From NCBI GenBank assembly GCA_024364735.1, contig JAGFNQ010001622.1, positions 1-64,000 of the forward strand: 64,000 nucleotides of DNA. Direction: 5' to 3'. Positions within the stretch are counted from its first letter, which is position 1. Each line of letters opens with the position of its first letter. Under the pieces are notes generated by a model. It saw nothing but the letters and a program-made list of their open reading frames with translations, ran no database searches and was not told where the DNA came from. Below are positions 1-11,705 of the stretch, one piece after another. Made by a program: the position numbers and the translations under genes. Origin of the DNA: Boesenbergia rotunda. Lineage: Eukaryota; Streptophyta; Magnoliopsida; Zingiberales; Zingiberaceae.

Positions 1-1665
1 GGAATTCAAGGCTTGCCTTTGGTTCCTTTATATAGTGGCATCTCCCTTACCAAGTCTCTCTTTTAACGGAATTAACGGAATTAGTTATCATAAGAATTTT
101 ATCTTATAAAATTTCTTATGACTTATTCCGTTATGCCTAGTTTTATTATAACTAACTTTATAATAAAACAAATTCTTCTCTCATTTAATTATGGAATAAA
201 TTTTATAAGAAATTTATAAACTTTCTTATTATGAAAAAATCAATTCATAATCGATTTTATAAAATTAAAATAAACCATTCCATGGATCATTTTAATTTCC
301 ATAAAAAGAATAAATTTCTATAAATTTATTTATATAAATTTCTTTATACAAATTTATTTATCATAATTTATAAAACAAATCGCGCTAGATTTATTTTATT
401 AATTAAACCAAATAAATTGGTTTTCTTCCCCTTGTTGTGGCCGGCCAAACCAAAGGGGGTTATCACCCTCTTTGGCCGGCCAAACCGAGCCGAACCGATC
501 GCGAATTAAACTCATTTAATTCGCCCAATAAGCCTTCAAAAGACTTAGCCATTTTAAGTTTCCGTTGCGCCTCTGATTAACTCAGATTCGACTTATTTCT
601 CTTGATTGGAAAATCTAATTTTCAACTCGTTTAAATCCCTTGGATTACTCGTAGTGCGTGTGACTAAATAGGCTTTCGATTTATGTTGGCGTCTATAATT
701 AACCAATTATAGAACGGTCATGAGTGGCACCTAGTAGTACATCATGACCCCCAATTAATCGAAAGATCAACGGTTTGACCTCAGAAGTAATTCCGAAACC
801 CTTCAGCAGCTCTAATGAATCGTGCCCCATTCCCTTCACCATCTTATACCCACTTGGTTCAGGACACGGTCTATTTGTGTCAGTCCCCACTAGGCTGACT
901 ACGTCACACCTAGCCCAAGTAGTGTCTTTCTCGTCCTTTGGATTTCTAATTACTCTCATGTATTTAAGAGACTCGCACTCTAAACATGATATGCTCTGGC
1001 CAGAGGCTTTGAGTAACAATCCGACGATAGGCCTGGGTATACATCTCCTCGCAAGGAGTGGTGAATCCTTTGTAGGCTGCTCAAACATCTTCGGGCACTT
1101 CGGCTTATACCCAATCATCCTGGGTCCACACCTCCTAGGAGATGCTTGCTTAAGATGTTAAAGTATAAGTCTCCATGACCAAGATGACTTGAACACCGCA
1201 AGTCAAAGGAACATCGCACTTAAGCTGCAGTAAGAACTTCATTGACATATCTATATAGATTACCATATGAAGTTTTACAGCTAGTCACTCCAATGAACTA
1301 GTTCCCTTAACTAGCATCCATGTTTATCTCCGGACATCCCAATGTCACCAGCCAGTGAGAATCAGCTGATTAGAGAATAACCCATGCTAGTCTCAACAGA
1401 ATTGATAATGTCCGTTTTTATCAATTCATCGACTAGGGATATTTTCAATACTTCACAATTGCACATTTAGAGATAATCACTAGTTGTGATCCCATCACAA
1501 ATTCTCTTATGCTGTGAATTGTATTGCGGACATTCAGTAGATGAGTTTAAGATCCCAATCAAATACACAAACATGTATACTCAAATAGTGAATTATCATT
1601 TATTAAAATGAATATTTACAATCATAAGGCGATTGCCTTAGGACACTTCTCTCATATCACTAACA
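1..1665 (-). repeat. 3' LTR of element A, partial
   Basis: Nearly identical to 7872-9538, with roughly 20-25 differences by eye. It ends in ...CTAACA at 1665, directly followed by the reverse complement of a polypurine tract (AAGTGGGAG). A TATA-like CTATATAAAG lies on the minus strand at 26-35. A GGCCGGCC-flanked inverted repeat lies at 438-482. Confidence 0.92.
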
Positions 1666-4600
1666 AACTCCCACTTGGCCTAATGTCAATCGCTACGGTA
1701 TCCAATACCACAGGCTCTAACATGACCCTCAAACTTGTTCTGAGGCAAGGCCTTAGTTAAAGGATCCGCTAAATTCCTTTCAGTGGGAATTTTCTCAATT
1801 TGTATATCATTCCTACTTATAATCTCTCTGATCAGATGATAGCGGCGAAGCACGTGTTTGGATCGCTGATGAGACCTTGGTTCCTTTGCTTGTGCAATAG
1901 CTCCATTGTTGTCGCAATAAACCGGTATTGCTTCATCAATGGTTGGAACTCACCAAGTTTGAGACAAACTTCTTGATCCAGACTGCTTCCGTGGTAGAAT
2001 CCGCTACGGTGTCTTTTTGGAACTCTTCCAACTTATTGCGCCTCCATTCAAAGTAAATACGTATCCAGACTGAGATTTATCATCCCATCGTATTATACCA
2101 TATCTCCTTCTCCATATATTAGGAACACATCCTTAGTTCTTCTTAAGTACTTAAGGATTGTCTTGACAGCCGCCCAATGATCCATTCCTGGATCCGACTG
2201 GTATCTGCTTGTGACGCTCAAGCATACGATACATCGGGCCTTGTACATAACATAGCATACATGATAGATCCTATCGCGGATGCATAGGGAATCTTATTCA
2301 TGCAAATCCTCTCGTCTTCTGTGCGCGGACACATAGACTTTGAAAGGTTGATCCCATGCCTGATGGGAAGGTAACCTTTCTTGGATTCCGACATGCTAAA
2401 CCTTTTAGCACTCGGTCTATATATGTAGACTGCGAAAGACCAAGCAACCGTTTTGATCTATCTCTATAGATTCTAATCCCAAGGATATAGGTTGCTTCTC
2501 CCAGGTCTTTCATGGAGAAAGTTTTGGACAACCAAATTTTAACTGTCTGTAAAACTGATATATCGTTTCCTATAAGTAATATGTCATCGACATATAATAC
2601 TAGGAATACGACTGCACTCCCACTAACCTTCTTGTACACACAAGGTTCGTCAGGATTTTGTGAGAAATCAAACTCTTTGATTGTCTCATCAAAACGGATG
2701 TTCCAGCTCCTAGATGCTTGCTTCAGTCCATATATGGATCGTCGAAGCTTGCATACTTTGGTTTTATCAACCGATGTGAAACCTTCAGGTTGTATCATGT
2801 ATACATCCTCAAGCAGGTTTCCATTAAGGAAAGCTGTTTTCACATCCATTTGTCATATCTCATAATCATAATGAGCTGCTATGGCTAGGAGCATCCGAAT
2901 GGATTTAAGCATAGCTACTGGCGAATAGGTTTCGTCATAATCAATTCCTTGTTTTTGACGATATCCTTTTGCCACTAATCTAGCCTTAAAGGTAACAACA
3001 TTACCTTCCATGTCGGTTTTCTTCTTGAAAACCCACTTGCACCCTATGGGCTTAATCCCTTCAGGTGGGTTAACCAAGTCCCATACTTGATTTTCGTACA
3101 TGGAATCCATTTCCGACTTCATGGCTTCAAGCCATTTGTCCCTTTCTGAACTTTTCAGAACATCTTCATAACTGATAGGTTCGTCATCGCTTATGAGTAA
3201 CACGTCGTTCGATTCACTTATGAGAAATCCGTATCTCTCTGGAATATTGCGTGTCCTATCAGACCTACAAAGAGGTGGTGTTGTTTTAGGTTCAACTGAT
3301 AGCTCATCATTATGAGGTATTGGTTGTGGGTCTAGACTAGGTGTCTCTGTAATGTCTATTGGAGTTTCTTGAACTTCATCAAGTTCAATGCCACTCCCAC
3401 TGTTTTCTTGTAAAAGAAATTCTTTTTCTAGAAATACAGCATGCCTTGAAACAAACACCTTTCGTTCCAAGGGATGATAGAATTGGTAACCCTTCGTTTC
3501 CTTAGGGTATCCAATAAATAGACATTTATCAGACTTAGCATCCAATTTGTCTGATACAGTCCGCTTCACATAAGCAGGACAACCCCATATCTTAAGGTGA
3601 GTTAAGTGAGGTTTCTTACTATTCCATGTCTCATATGGAGTAGTAGAGACTACCTTGGTCGGGACTCTGTTTAGCAAGTAAACAGCTGTCTTAAGTGCAT
3701 AGCCCCAAAAGGATTTTGGAAGAGTTGCATGATTCATCATCGACCTAACCATGTCCATTAAGGTTCGGTTGCGCCTCTCAGATACACCATTATGCTGTGG
3801 TGTATATGGCGGAGTCCATTGGGACAATATCCCATTGTCCCTAAGATAATCTTGAAACTCTTGACTTAAGTATTCACCACCCCGATCGGATCGAAGTATC
3901 TTAATACTTTTGCCAAGTTGTTTCTCTACTTCATTTCTGAACTCTTTGAATTTCTCAAAGGCTTCAGATTTGTGTTTCATCAAGAACACATACCCGAATC
4001 GTGAGTGATCATCGATAAAGGTGATGAAGTAGCTATAGCCTCCTTGTGCAAGAGTTGACATTGGTCCACATACATCAGTATGTATCAGACCAAGCAATTC
4101 TTCCACTGGATTACCTTTTCCGGAGAAGGGTAATTTGGTCATCTTGCCTTTTAAGCATGATTCGTATGTATCAAATGAACCGGGTTCAAATGATTCCAGA
4201 ATTCCACATCGGTGTAATTCGGTCATGCATTTCTTACTTACATGGCCAAGACGGCAATGCCAAGTGTAGGAGTCTATTCGATTATCTATTCGAGCACGTT
4301 TGTTGCTAACTTCGATATTGAAAACGTCACCGGATAAATCTAACGTGTAGATACCATTGCACAAAGTTCCATTCCCATAAAGAACGCCATTTAAAGTTAT
4401 GTAACAACAATTGTTACTAAAAGTTAAATGATAACCCTTTTCATTCAAACATGAAATAGATACAATGTTCTTTATTAACGAAGGAATGAAATAACAATTA
4501 TCCAATTCTAAGACACGTCCAGTGGGGAGCTTTAGCAAATATGTTCCGATGGCAACAGCAGCAATCTTTGCTCCATTTCCAACTCGCAAATTCGCTTCTC

Positions 4601-5531
4601 CTTTGACGAGTCTTCTTCTATTCCTTAGCCCCTGTATGTCATTACATATATGTGAGCTACACCCAGTATCAAGAACCCAGGTATTTGAGGAAATAGAGTG
4701 ACATTCAATAACGAAGATACCTGAAGAGGATGGGGCATCGGATGCCTTATTCTTCAAGGACTCAAGATAAACCTTGCAGTTTCTTCGCCAGTGACCCTCC
4801 TTGACACAATGAAGGCAAGTTCCTTTTGGTTTCTTTTCAGTCTTTTTAGCCTTTTTCTTCTTCCCTTTATTCTGTTCTTTGGCCTTCCTCTTAGAACCTT
4901 TCTTCGAGGAACCAACTAACAGTACCGTCTTTTGATCCGGCTTTACAGAAGGCTCCACAGTCTTCAGCAGGTTGAGCAACTCAGGAATGGTAGTCTCTAG
5001 TTTGTTCATCCGATAGTTCATCACAAATTGTGAATAACTTTTGGGCAAACAACTCAGAATTAAGTCAATACTTAGTTCATGATCCATTGCAAAACCGAGT
5101 GTGCTCAGTCGCTCAATGTACCCCAACATCTTTAGCACAAACTGCGAGGCAGAAGTGCCTTCCTGCATCTTAGTGGTGAAGAGGAGTCTGGAGACTTCGA
5201 ACCTTTCGGATCTCGCCTGCTGTTCAAACAACTCATGAAGATGGAAGATGATGGTATTAGCATCCATATGCTCATGCTACTTTTGCAACTCAGGTACCAT
5301 AGAGGCTAGCATGATGCAACTCGCAAGTTCAGAATCGGTCACATGTTTCTGATAGGCCACTAGCTGGTCTGGAGTTGTACCTTCTGGAGGAGGGTTAGGA
5401 AGTTGATTTTCAAGGACATAAGCAAGCTTCTCTGCCTTGAGGACTATCCTCAGGTTTCGAAGCCAGTCCATGAAGTTTGGCCCAGTCAGTTTATTTGTGT
5501 CCAAAATGGAACGCAAGTTCAGAGAAGACAT
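1666..5531 (-). pseudogene. Element A gag-pol polyprotein, inactivated
   Basis: Encodes gag (from the Met at 5531), a CCHC knuckle, protease DTG, integrase (HHCC and D-D-E with RSDRGGEY and GVSERRNRT), RT (YVDDILLIG) and an RNase H remnant. Several lesions are visible. An in-frame TAG lies near 5272-5274 after PELQK, where related gags have Gln. A TGA replaces the Trp of YEIWQMDVKT near 2850-2852. One T is lost in a T-run near 2400, shifting frame after RVLK. The RNase H region (1680-2290) carries several deletions, including a 36-bp one beside CTGCTTCC at 1983-1990 and a roughly 30-bp one near 2070. The start aligns with the E gag start. The reading uses E as an intact comparator. This copy cannot make a full polyprotein. 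Confidence 0.93.
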
Positions 5532-7228
5532 GATCGAGTGATTAACCTAGAAATACAAATTGAGTTTATGTGGGAAGAATGATTAAAGAATGTATCAACA
5601 TACATTAATAAAAATCCTATTTATTTTTCAAATTGAATAACCCCTTTTATCAATTCAGGAGATCGTAGGAACATCTCCAAATAGGTTGATATCCAACCAT
5701 AGATAAGAACCACCATGGCTGTGGCCATCAAGTTATTCTTAGCTATGAAGGTAGGTAATTATACCGATTACATATCACATATATGTAACTATCACATTAT
5801 GCTATCAACTAATTGAATGTTTGCATAAATCATTGGGTTGTTAACTCATTAACAAGTATGCGACATTATACATAGCACCCAACTGCACCTCTCTTTACAT
5901 CGACCTTGGCTGTGGCACAACAAATCGATGCTCCAAGCTTAAGGATGACCCATTAATCAAGAAATAGTTTTAATATGGTTGGAGCTCATTCAATCGTTTA
6001 GTCAGGCTTGGATGTGTCCAACAACCAAAACTAAGGATTGACCTCTGACTCCAACTACATTATTCATAAACTAATTCGATGGTTTGAACATGTTGAGGTT
6101 CAAGCTGGGCATGGATGTGTCCATCAACCCAAACGAGAAACAAAACTCCGATTCTAACCATATTAATGGAAGGTGTTGGCCTTAATATTTTGTAAGGGGT
6201 TTTGGGTCTCATCTTTTCTAAGCACATTCATGACATATAATCATGTCATGACTAACGATTTCCTTAATAATGTATGTATGTGACTTAAGTTATCAAGTCT
6301 CATTAATTGAATTAGGAACCGGATTTCCTAATTCTAATTTCATACTTTATTCAAGAAATTGTTTTGGGAAACAATTTCCTAAATTGTCATAATTAATTTC
6401 GGAAATAATATGTTCAAGACTTTGATTTCTCTAAATCAAAACTTGTTAAATTAAGAGACAATTCCCTTAATTCAACCACATATTATTTTCATGAAAATCT
6501 CATTTAAGAAACTCTATAGGAAACCATTTTCCTAATTAATTTTGGAGACAACAATATGTAAGAGCATCACCTCTTAAAACATATTTTATTCATGGATTTA
6601 ATTAATTACAACAAATCGTTTTCTAAGGGTGGCTCCCCGAGGCTCAAATACCCAAAGAAAAGTAATTTGTCGTAAATCCAATTTGGTCCGCTTCGGAAGC
6701 GCAACCAAATTAAACATGACAATTTCATTTAAAATTGGGAAATTAAATTACAACAACTAACTTTAAATTGGACGGCTCCTCGAGGCTCAATCCAAAATAA
6801 AGAATTTTGTTGTCAATTTAAAAACTAATTCAAATTTAGTTGTCAATTAATTGTCCATAAATATGTCTAGACTTTCTTGAAAGAAAGTGCCCAAAATTGC
6901 GAGATTTCATAATAGGTTTTCAGAATAATTGTAAGTTTCTGGTACAAAGAAAACTTACATATTTCCAAAGTTGGAAAATTTCTAAAATAGAAAATTTCCA
7001 AGATTGGAAAGTTTCCAAAGATGGGAAGTTTTCACAATTATTATAAAATTTCAGAAACTAGGAAATTTCAAACGTTTGCGAAATTTCATGAGGATTTCCA
7101 AACTTTGAAATTCCTAAATCTAAAATTTATTATAATTGGAAAGTTTCCTTAATTGAAAAATTTTCCAAAATTGAGATCATGACAAAGTTTTCCACAAAAC
7201 AATTTTATGATTATGTCGAACACTAACC
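5532..7228 (-). other. Element A 5' leader, non-coding
   Basis: AT-rich sequence of about 1.7 kb between primer-binding site and gag, with no supported gene. It aligns along its length with the leader of element E (60381-62079), including a GGCTCCCCGAGGCTC-like segment near 6632 and 6773 and a run of GGAAA/TTTCC motifs at 6950-7170. Confidence 0.85.
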
Positions 7229-7241
7229 GGCTCTGATACCA
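7229..7241 (-). other. Primer-binding site of element A (initiator tRNA-Met type)
   Basis: On the minus strand TGGTATCAGAGCC follows the 5' LTR end (CCCAACA) after one base. It matches the 3' end of initiator tRNA-Met, the usual primer of plant copia elements. Confidence 0.93.
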
Positions 7242-7724
7242 CTGTTGGGACCGGGTGCATGTTGACACGGATACGGGTTCGTAAAATTTTAAATTTTTAC
7301 ATGCAGCGGAAGAATTAGCATAAAATAATTTCCTAAATTATTTTAACCTCGTATCTAGCATGAAACCTTATGATGTGTGGACATGATCATAAATTAAAAC
7401 TTTGCGGAAAAGTAAACTAATTTACTTTGTACCTCGCGTAACTCGAAGAAAGGGACGAGATCCAACCGTAGCGTCCCTTGGAAGCTCCGCCTCTATTCGC
7501 GTCCACGCCGAGTTCTCTTCGGGATGACTTCGCAAAGTCACGAGTTTTGCGCCAACGAGAACTACTAGATTCTCTAAAGCACAACTAGAAGATCAAGAGA
7601 GAAGAAAAGGAAACTAACCACCAAGAGACGGAATCCAAATTCCGAGAAGGAAGGAGATGTGATCCGCTTCTTCTTTTTCTTGGTTGGCTTCTTCTTCTTC
7701 TTGATGGCTCACGGCAAACCCTAG

Positions 7725-7850
7725 GATGAAGTGGAGCGCCGGCCCTAGCTCTCAAGGAAGGGCGCCGGCCCTAGGATGCCCTAAGGGGCGCCGGCCCTAA
7801 GGGGAGGAAAGAAGAGAGAATGAAAGAGAGAGAGGGAGAGAGTTTATCTC
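7725..7850 (-). repeat. GCGCCGGCCCTA minisatellite and GA-rich tract in LTR
   Basis: Three copies of GCGCCGGCCCTA with spacers of differing length (about 7737-7800), followed by a GA-rich tract. Element E has four copies in one LTR (about 55008-55100) and three in the other (about 62558-62615), so the number varies within the family. Confidence 0.75.
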
Positions 7851-7896
7851 TTGATAGCTCCATATCGATTAGGAATTCAAGGCTTGCCTTTGGTTC

Positions 7897-7906
7897 CTTT
7901 ATATAG
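7897..7906 (-). promoter_or_regulatory. TATA box of element A 5' LTR
   Basis: CTATATAAAG on the minus strand, inside a block conserved in all four A/E LTR copies (26-35, 7897-7906, 55185-55194, 62707-62716). It is placed to start transcription toward gag. The call rests on motif and position only. Confidence 0.55.
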
Positions 7907-9538
7907 TGGCCTCTCCCTTACCAAGTCTCTCTTTTAACGGAATTAACGGAATTAGTTATCATAAGAATTTTATCTTATAAAATTTCTTATGACTTATTCC
8001 GTTATGCCTAGTTTTATTATAACTAACTTTATAATAAAACAAATTCTTCTCTCATTTAATTATGGAATAAATTTTATAAGAAATTTATAAACTTTCTTAT
8101 TATGAAAAAATCAATTCATAATTGATTTTATAAAATTAAAATAAACCATTCCATGGATCATTTTAATTTCCATAAAAAGAATAAATTTCTATAAATTTAT
8201 TTATATACATTTCTTTATACATATTTTTTTATCCATAATTTATAAAACAAATCGCGCTAGATTTATTTTATTAATTAAACCAAATAAATTGGTTTCTTCC
8301 CCTTGTTGTGGCCGGCCAAACCAAAGGGGGTTATCACCCTCTTTGGCCGGCCAAACCGAGCCGAACCGATCGCGAATTAAACTCATTTAATTTGCCCAAT
8401 AAGCCTTCAAAAGACTTAGCCATTTTATGTTTCCGTTGTGCCTCTGATTAACTCAGATTCGACTTATTTCTCTTGATTGGAAAATCCAATTTTCAACTCG
8501 TTTTAAATCCCTTGGATTACTCGTAGTGCGTGTGACTAAATAGGCTTTCGATTTATGTTGGCCGTCTATAATTAACCAATTATAGAACGGTCATGAGTGG
8601 CACCTAGTAGTACATCATGACCCCCAATTAATCGAAAGATCAACGGTTTGACCTTAGAAGTAATTCCGAAACCTTTCAGCAGCTCTAATGAATCGTGCCT
8701 CATTCCCTTCACCATCTTATACCCACTTGGTTCAGGACACGGTCTATTTGTGTCAGTCCCCACTAGGCTGACTACGTCACACCTAGCCCAAGTAGTGCCT
8801 TTCTCGTCCTTTGGATTTCTAATTACTCTCATGTATTTAAGAGACTCGCACTCTAAACATGATATGCTCTGGCCAGAGGCTTTGAGTAACAATCCGACGA
8901 TAGGCCTGGGTATACATCTCCTCGCAAGGAGTGGTGAATCCTTTGTAGGCTGCTCAAACATCTTCGGGCACTTCGGCTTATACCCAATCATCCTGGGTCC
9001 ACACCTCCTAGGAGATGCTTGCTTAAGATGTTAAAGTATAAGTCTCCATGACCAAGATGACTTGAACACCGCAAGTCAAAGGAACATCGCACTTAAGCTG
9101 CAGTAAGAACTTCATTGACATATCTATATAGATTACCATATGAAGTTTTACAGCTAGTCACTCCAATGAACTAGTTCCCTTAACTAGCATCCATGTTTAT
9201 CTCCGGACATCCCAATATCACCAGCCAGTGAGAATCAGCTGATTAGAGAATAACCCATGCTAGTCTCAACAGAATTGATAATGTCCGTTTTTATCAATTC
9301 ATCGACTAGGGATATTTTCAATACTTCACAATTGATCATTTAGAGATAATCACCAGTTGTGATCCCATCACAAATTCTCTTATGCTGTGAATTGTATTGC
9401 GGACATTCAGTAGATGAGTTTAAGATCCCAATCAAATACACAAACATGTATACTCAAATAGTGAATTATCATTTATTAAAATGAATATTTACTATCATAA
9501 GGCGATTGCCTTAGGACACTTCTCTCATATCACTAACA

Positions 9539-10372
9539 CACGTGCCTCTGGATCCGCAAACCCCTATCTAAAACTCGGTCAGAGCTTATCCTTTCAAGAT
9601 AGAGCTCAGAGCCGACGGGGGCGCCCGGGACACTAGGGGCGCCCTGCTTGACTCGGTCAACAGGCTTCACGGTTGCTTCTTTGCTTTGGTTCATTTTTTG
9701 GCTCTGACTCAGGGCGCCCGGGACCTCCAGGGCACCCTGCTTAGAGAAGTTTCAAGGCAACTCTTTGCTTGGTTGTTCGCTTTGCCCATGGGGGTGCCCG
9801 GGACCTCCAGAGCGCCCTGCTCAGCTGCTGCCCCTCTCCTTTGGGGCGTTCTGAGCTGCAGAAACTCGTTCCTTCAGTCTTGCATCCAGGGTTAGTTCCA
9901 AAACAACAAAGTAAGAGTGTTAGATATTTTCTTACAGTCGTAGCTGTCTTGGTTCTGACTTCGGGTCTCCCAAATGGAGCCCTAGGTCGAACCGACGCCT
10001 ACTGTTCCCTTGACGGGGAACGCGCTCTCACCTACTCCTCTCAGGAGAAATTACCTTATGCCAATCGACTCCTCCGGTTGGACTTTTGCCGAGCAGTCCT
10101 TCGCTAGGTGTCTCGCAGTCCTTCGCCAGGTCTTCAGTACCAAGCAGTCCTTCGCACGGTGCCTGGCAGTCCTTCGCCAGGGCTTCGATACCTAGCAGTC
10201 CTTCGCTTGGTGCCTGGCAGTCCTTCGCCAGGTCTTAGACTCCCAGCAGCCCTTCGCCAGGACTTCTCTCTGGACACTTAATGAACACATTAGAACACAA
10301 ATAATACTTAACTTTTGAACTCTTTGCCAATGTCAAAACCCAGGTTCAACTTAGGTGCTACATGCACCAACA
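9539..10372 (-). mobile_element. SIRE-like copia LTR fragment
   Basis: The right end reads ...CATGCACCAACA, the inverted form of a TGTTGGTGCA LTR start, parallel to element D LTR ends (...TTGCACCAACA at 27243 and 39777). A block on price-tag-like order CAAATGGAGCCCTAGGTCG and CCGACGCCTA near 9973-10005 recurs in the fragment at 15306-16085. The left part is cut by element A. No polypurine tract follows the right end, so that flank is outside the parent element. Orientation is inferred from the LTR end. Confidence 0.6.
10092..10260. repeat. 51-52 bp tandem repeat in SIRE-like LTR
   Basis: About three copies of a 51-52 bp unit starting at 10092, 10144 and 10195, each with two GCAGTCCTTCGC motifs and CCAGG/CCTGG sequences that can pair. 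The ORFs across it are incidental. Confidence 0.85.
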
Positions 10373-10685
10373 CAGAGGAGATGAGAGCGACGCTCCCTCA
10401 TATATACATGGGGTAGGGGGATAGTCCCCCGCCAGCATCCTATCCACTCGGTCACTCAGGAGCAGTGATGGCAGAGTGTATACAGTGTCACAGCCCTACC
10501 CACTCGGCTGACACATTATCGCATGTCTCGGTGGCTTGACTGGCGTCAGGGGTGACCATGTCATTGTATCATGTGCATTTAAGGCATTGAATATTTTGAT
10601 TATGATTGTTGCATTTATTTGCTGCACTTATTTGACATGCACGTACAGGATATACCTATGTGTGGTTTGATTACCTTGCACTTGC
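10373..10685 (+). repeat. Inverted repeat, left arm
   Basis: Pairs with 11388-11705 at roughly 85-90% by eye, for example the shared stretch around GCATGTCTCGGTGGCTTGAC. Spacer about 0.7 kb. Confidence 0.85.
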
Positions 10686-11315
10686 TCGTGTCAGTACAAG
10701 TCTTTTATGGTCAGGATAGACTGATTTTTGATATGTACAGTTAGTTGTTACTTTCAGTTATGCATATTCTGATTTTCCTGTTGACACTGTGTCATATTGT
10801 TTCTCTATAGCTATTCTAGCTATTTTTGTTGAGTCATGCATATCTTTCTATATACCCGTGGAGTCCACTTGGACTCACCACCAGTCACAATATTTTTGTT
10901 TTCAGGTTGATAGCTTGCCGGAGGGGCCCAGTTGCCGGTCCTGGGTCCCCACGGCTTCTTTTGGATGAGTGCTTCCGCTGTGTTTTGTTTCGTTTTATAG
11001 CTTAGTCTATATTTTGTATTCATTACAATACCGTGAATTTGTATTTAATTAATTCGTACGATATTGTGTTTTGAGTCATTTGTTGGACTTTTGTGATGTG
11101 GTTTTGCTGCGCGCCTACCCTGGGGGCAGCTCATGTGAGTATTACGGGTTTTAGTATTGCGATATTTCCATTTTCCATATATTATATATCTGTTTTGAGG
11201 CCTGAGGACAAATTATAAAATGCGTGTGTTGTATGTATGTGTGAATTGTCCGTCCGATAGGAGAGATGCTGTCCGATTTTATATTGGATCTGCGACTCCG
11301 TTGGTCTCGGGGCGT
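10373..11315 (+). mobile_element. Gypsy-like LTR 3' fragment
   Basis: Ends in ...TCTCGGGGCGTGACA at 11315, the kind of terminus seen in plant gypsy LTRs of the Tekay/Del type. The family is inferred from this end and the general look; no coding domain is present. Its first ~313 bp match, inverted, 11388-11705. The upstream part of the LTR is cut by the SIRE-like fragment at 10372. Confidence 0.45.
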
Positions 11316-11387
11316 GACAACTGAAGTAACAAAAGACTTTACATACCAAAAAACAATCTATCCTAATCATAAAAGGACTCATACCAT

Positions 11388-11705
11388 AGAAGCAAATGCA
11401 AGGTCATCAAACCACATAAATGGTATAATCTATATGTACATGTCAAACAAGTGCAGCAAATAAATGCAGCAATCACAATCAAAATGCATAATGCGTCATA
11501 TGCACATGATGCAATGACATGGTCACCCCTGACGCCAGTCAAGCCACCGAGACATGCGATAATGTGTCGGCTGAGTGGGTAGGGTTGTGACACTGTACGC
11601 ACTCTGCCATCACTGTTCCTAAGTGACCGAGTAGACAGGATGTTGGCGAGGGACCACCCCCTACCCCATGTATATACGAGGGAGCGTCGCTCTCATCTCT
11701 CTGGT
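11388..11705 (-). repeat. Inverted repeat, right arm
   Basis: Reverse-complement partner of 10373-10685. It begins a longer minus-oriented gypsy-like LTR stretch continuing rightward. Confidence 0.85.

Larger units (their letters stand above)
1..9538 (-). mobile_element. Copia LTR retrotransposon A (3' LTR truncated by window edge)
   Basis: A Ty1/copia element read on the minus strand: 5' LTR at 7243-9538, primer-binding site at 7229-7241, leader, broken gag-pol at 1666-5531, and 3' LTR at 1-1665, cut by the window start. The order of protease, integrase, RT and RNase H places it in copia. The gag resembles the Angela/BARE type, a lineage call made from recognition only. The element lies in an old SIRE-like LTR fragment that resumes at 9539. 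The target duplication cannot be tested because the left end is outside the window. It belongs to the same family as element E at 54548-64000. Confidence 0.93.
7243..9538 (-). repeat. 5' LTR of element A, complete (2296 bp)
   Basis: Bounded by TGTTGGGACC at 7243 and ...CACTAACA at 9538, the expected TG...CA ends. It duplicates 1-1665 and is homologous to the LTRs of element E. On the minus strand U3 is roughly 9538-7910, followed by a TATA-like box and then a GA-rich, GCGCCGGCCCTAG-bearing transcribed part. Confidence 0.94.

Noticed and set aside
699..1118. A 139-codon sense ORF in the A LTRs (also 8572-8991), with antisense partner 775-1161
   Set aside because: It has no known domain, and both E LTRs carry a shift that breaks it after about 72 codons. 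Best explained as chance openness in a conserved LTR block.
2512..2865. 117-codon plus-strand ORF (copied at 57736-58089)
   Set aside because: Exact antisense shadow of the RT coding region in A and E.
9539..9543. CACGT as target duplication of element A
   Set aside because: The left end of A is outside the window, so no partner can be seen.
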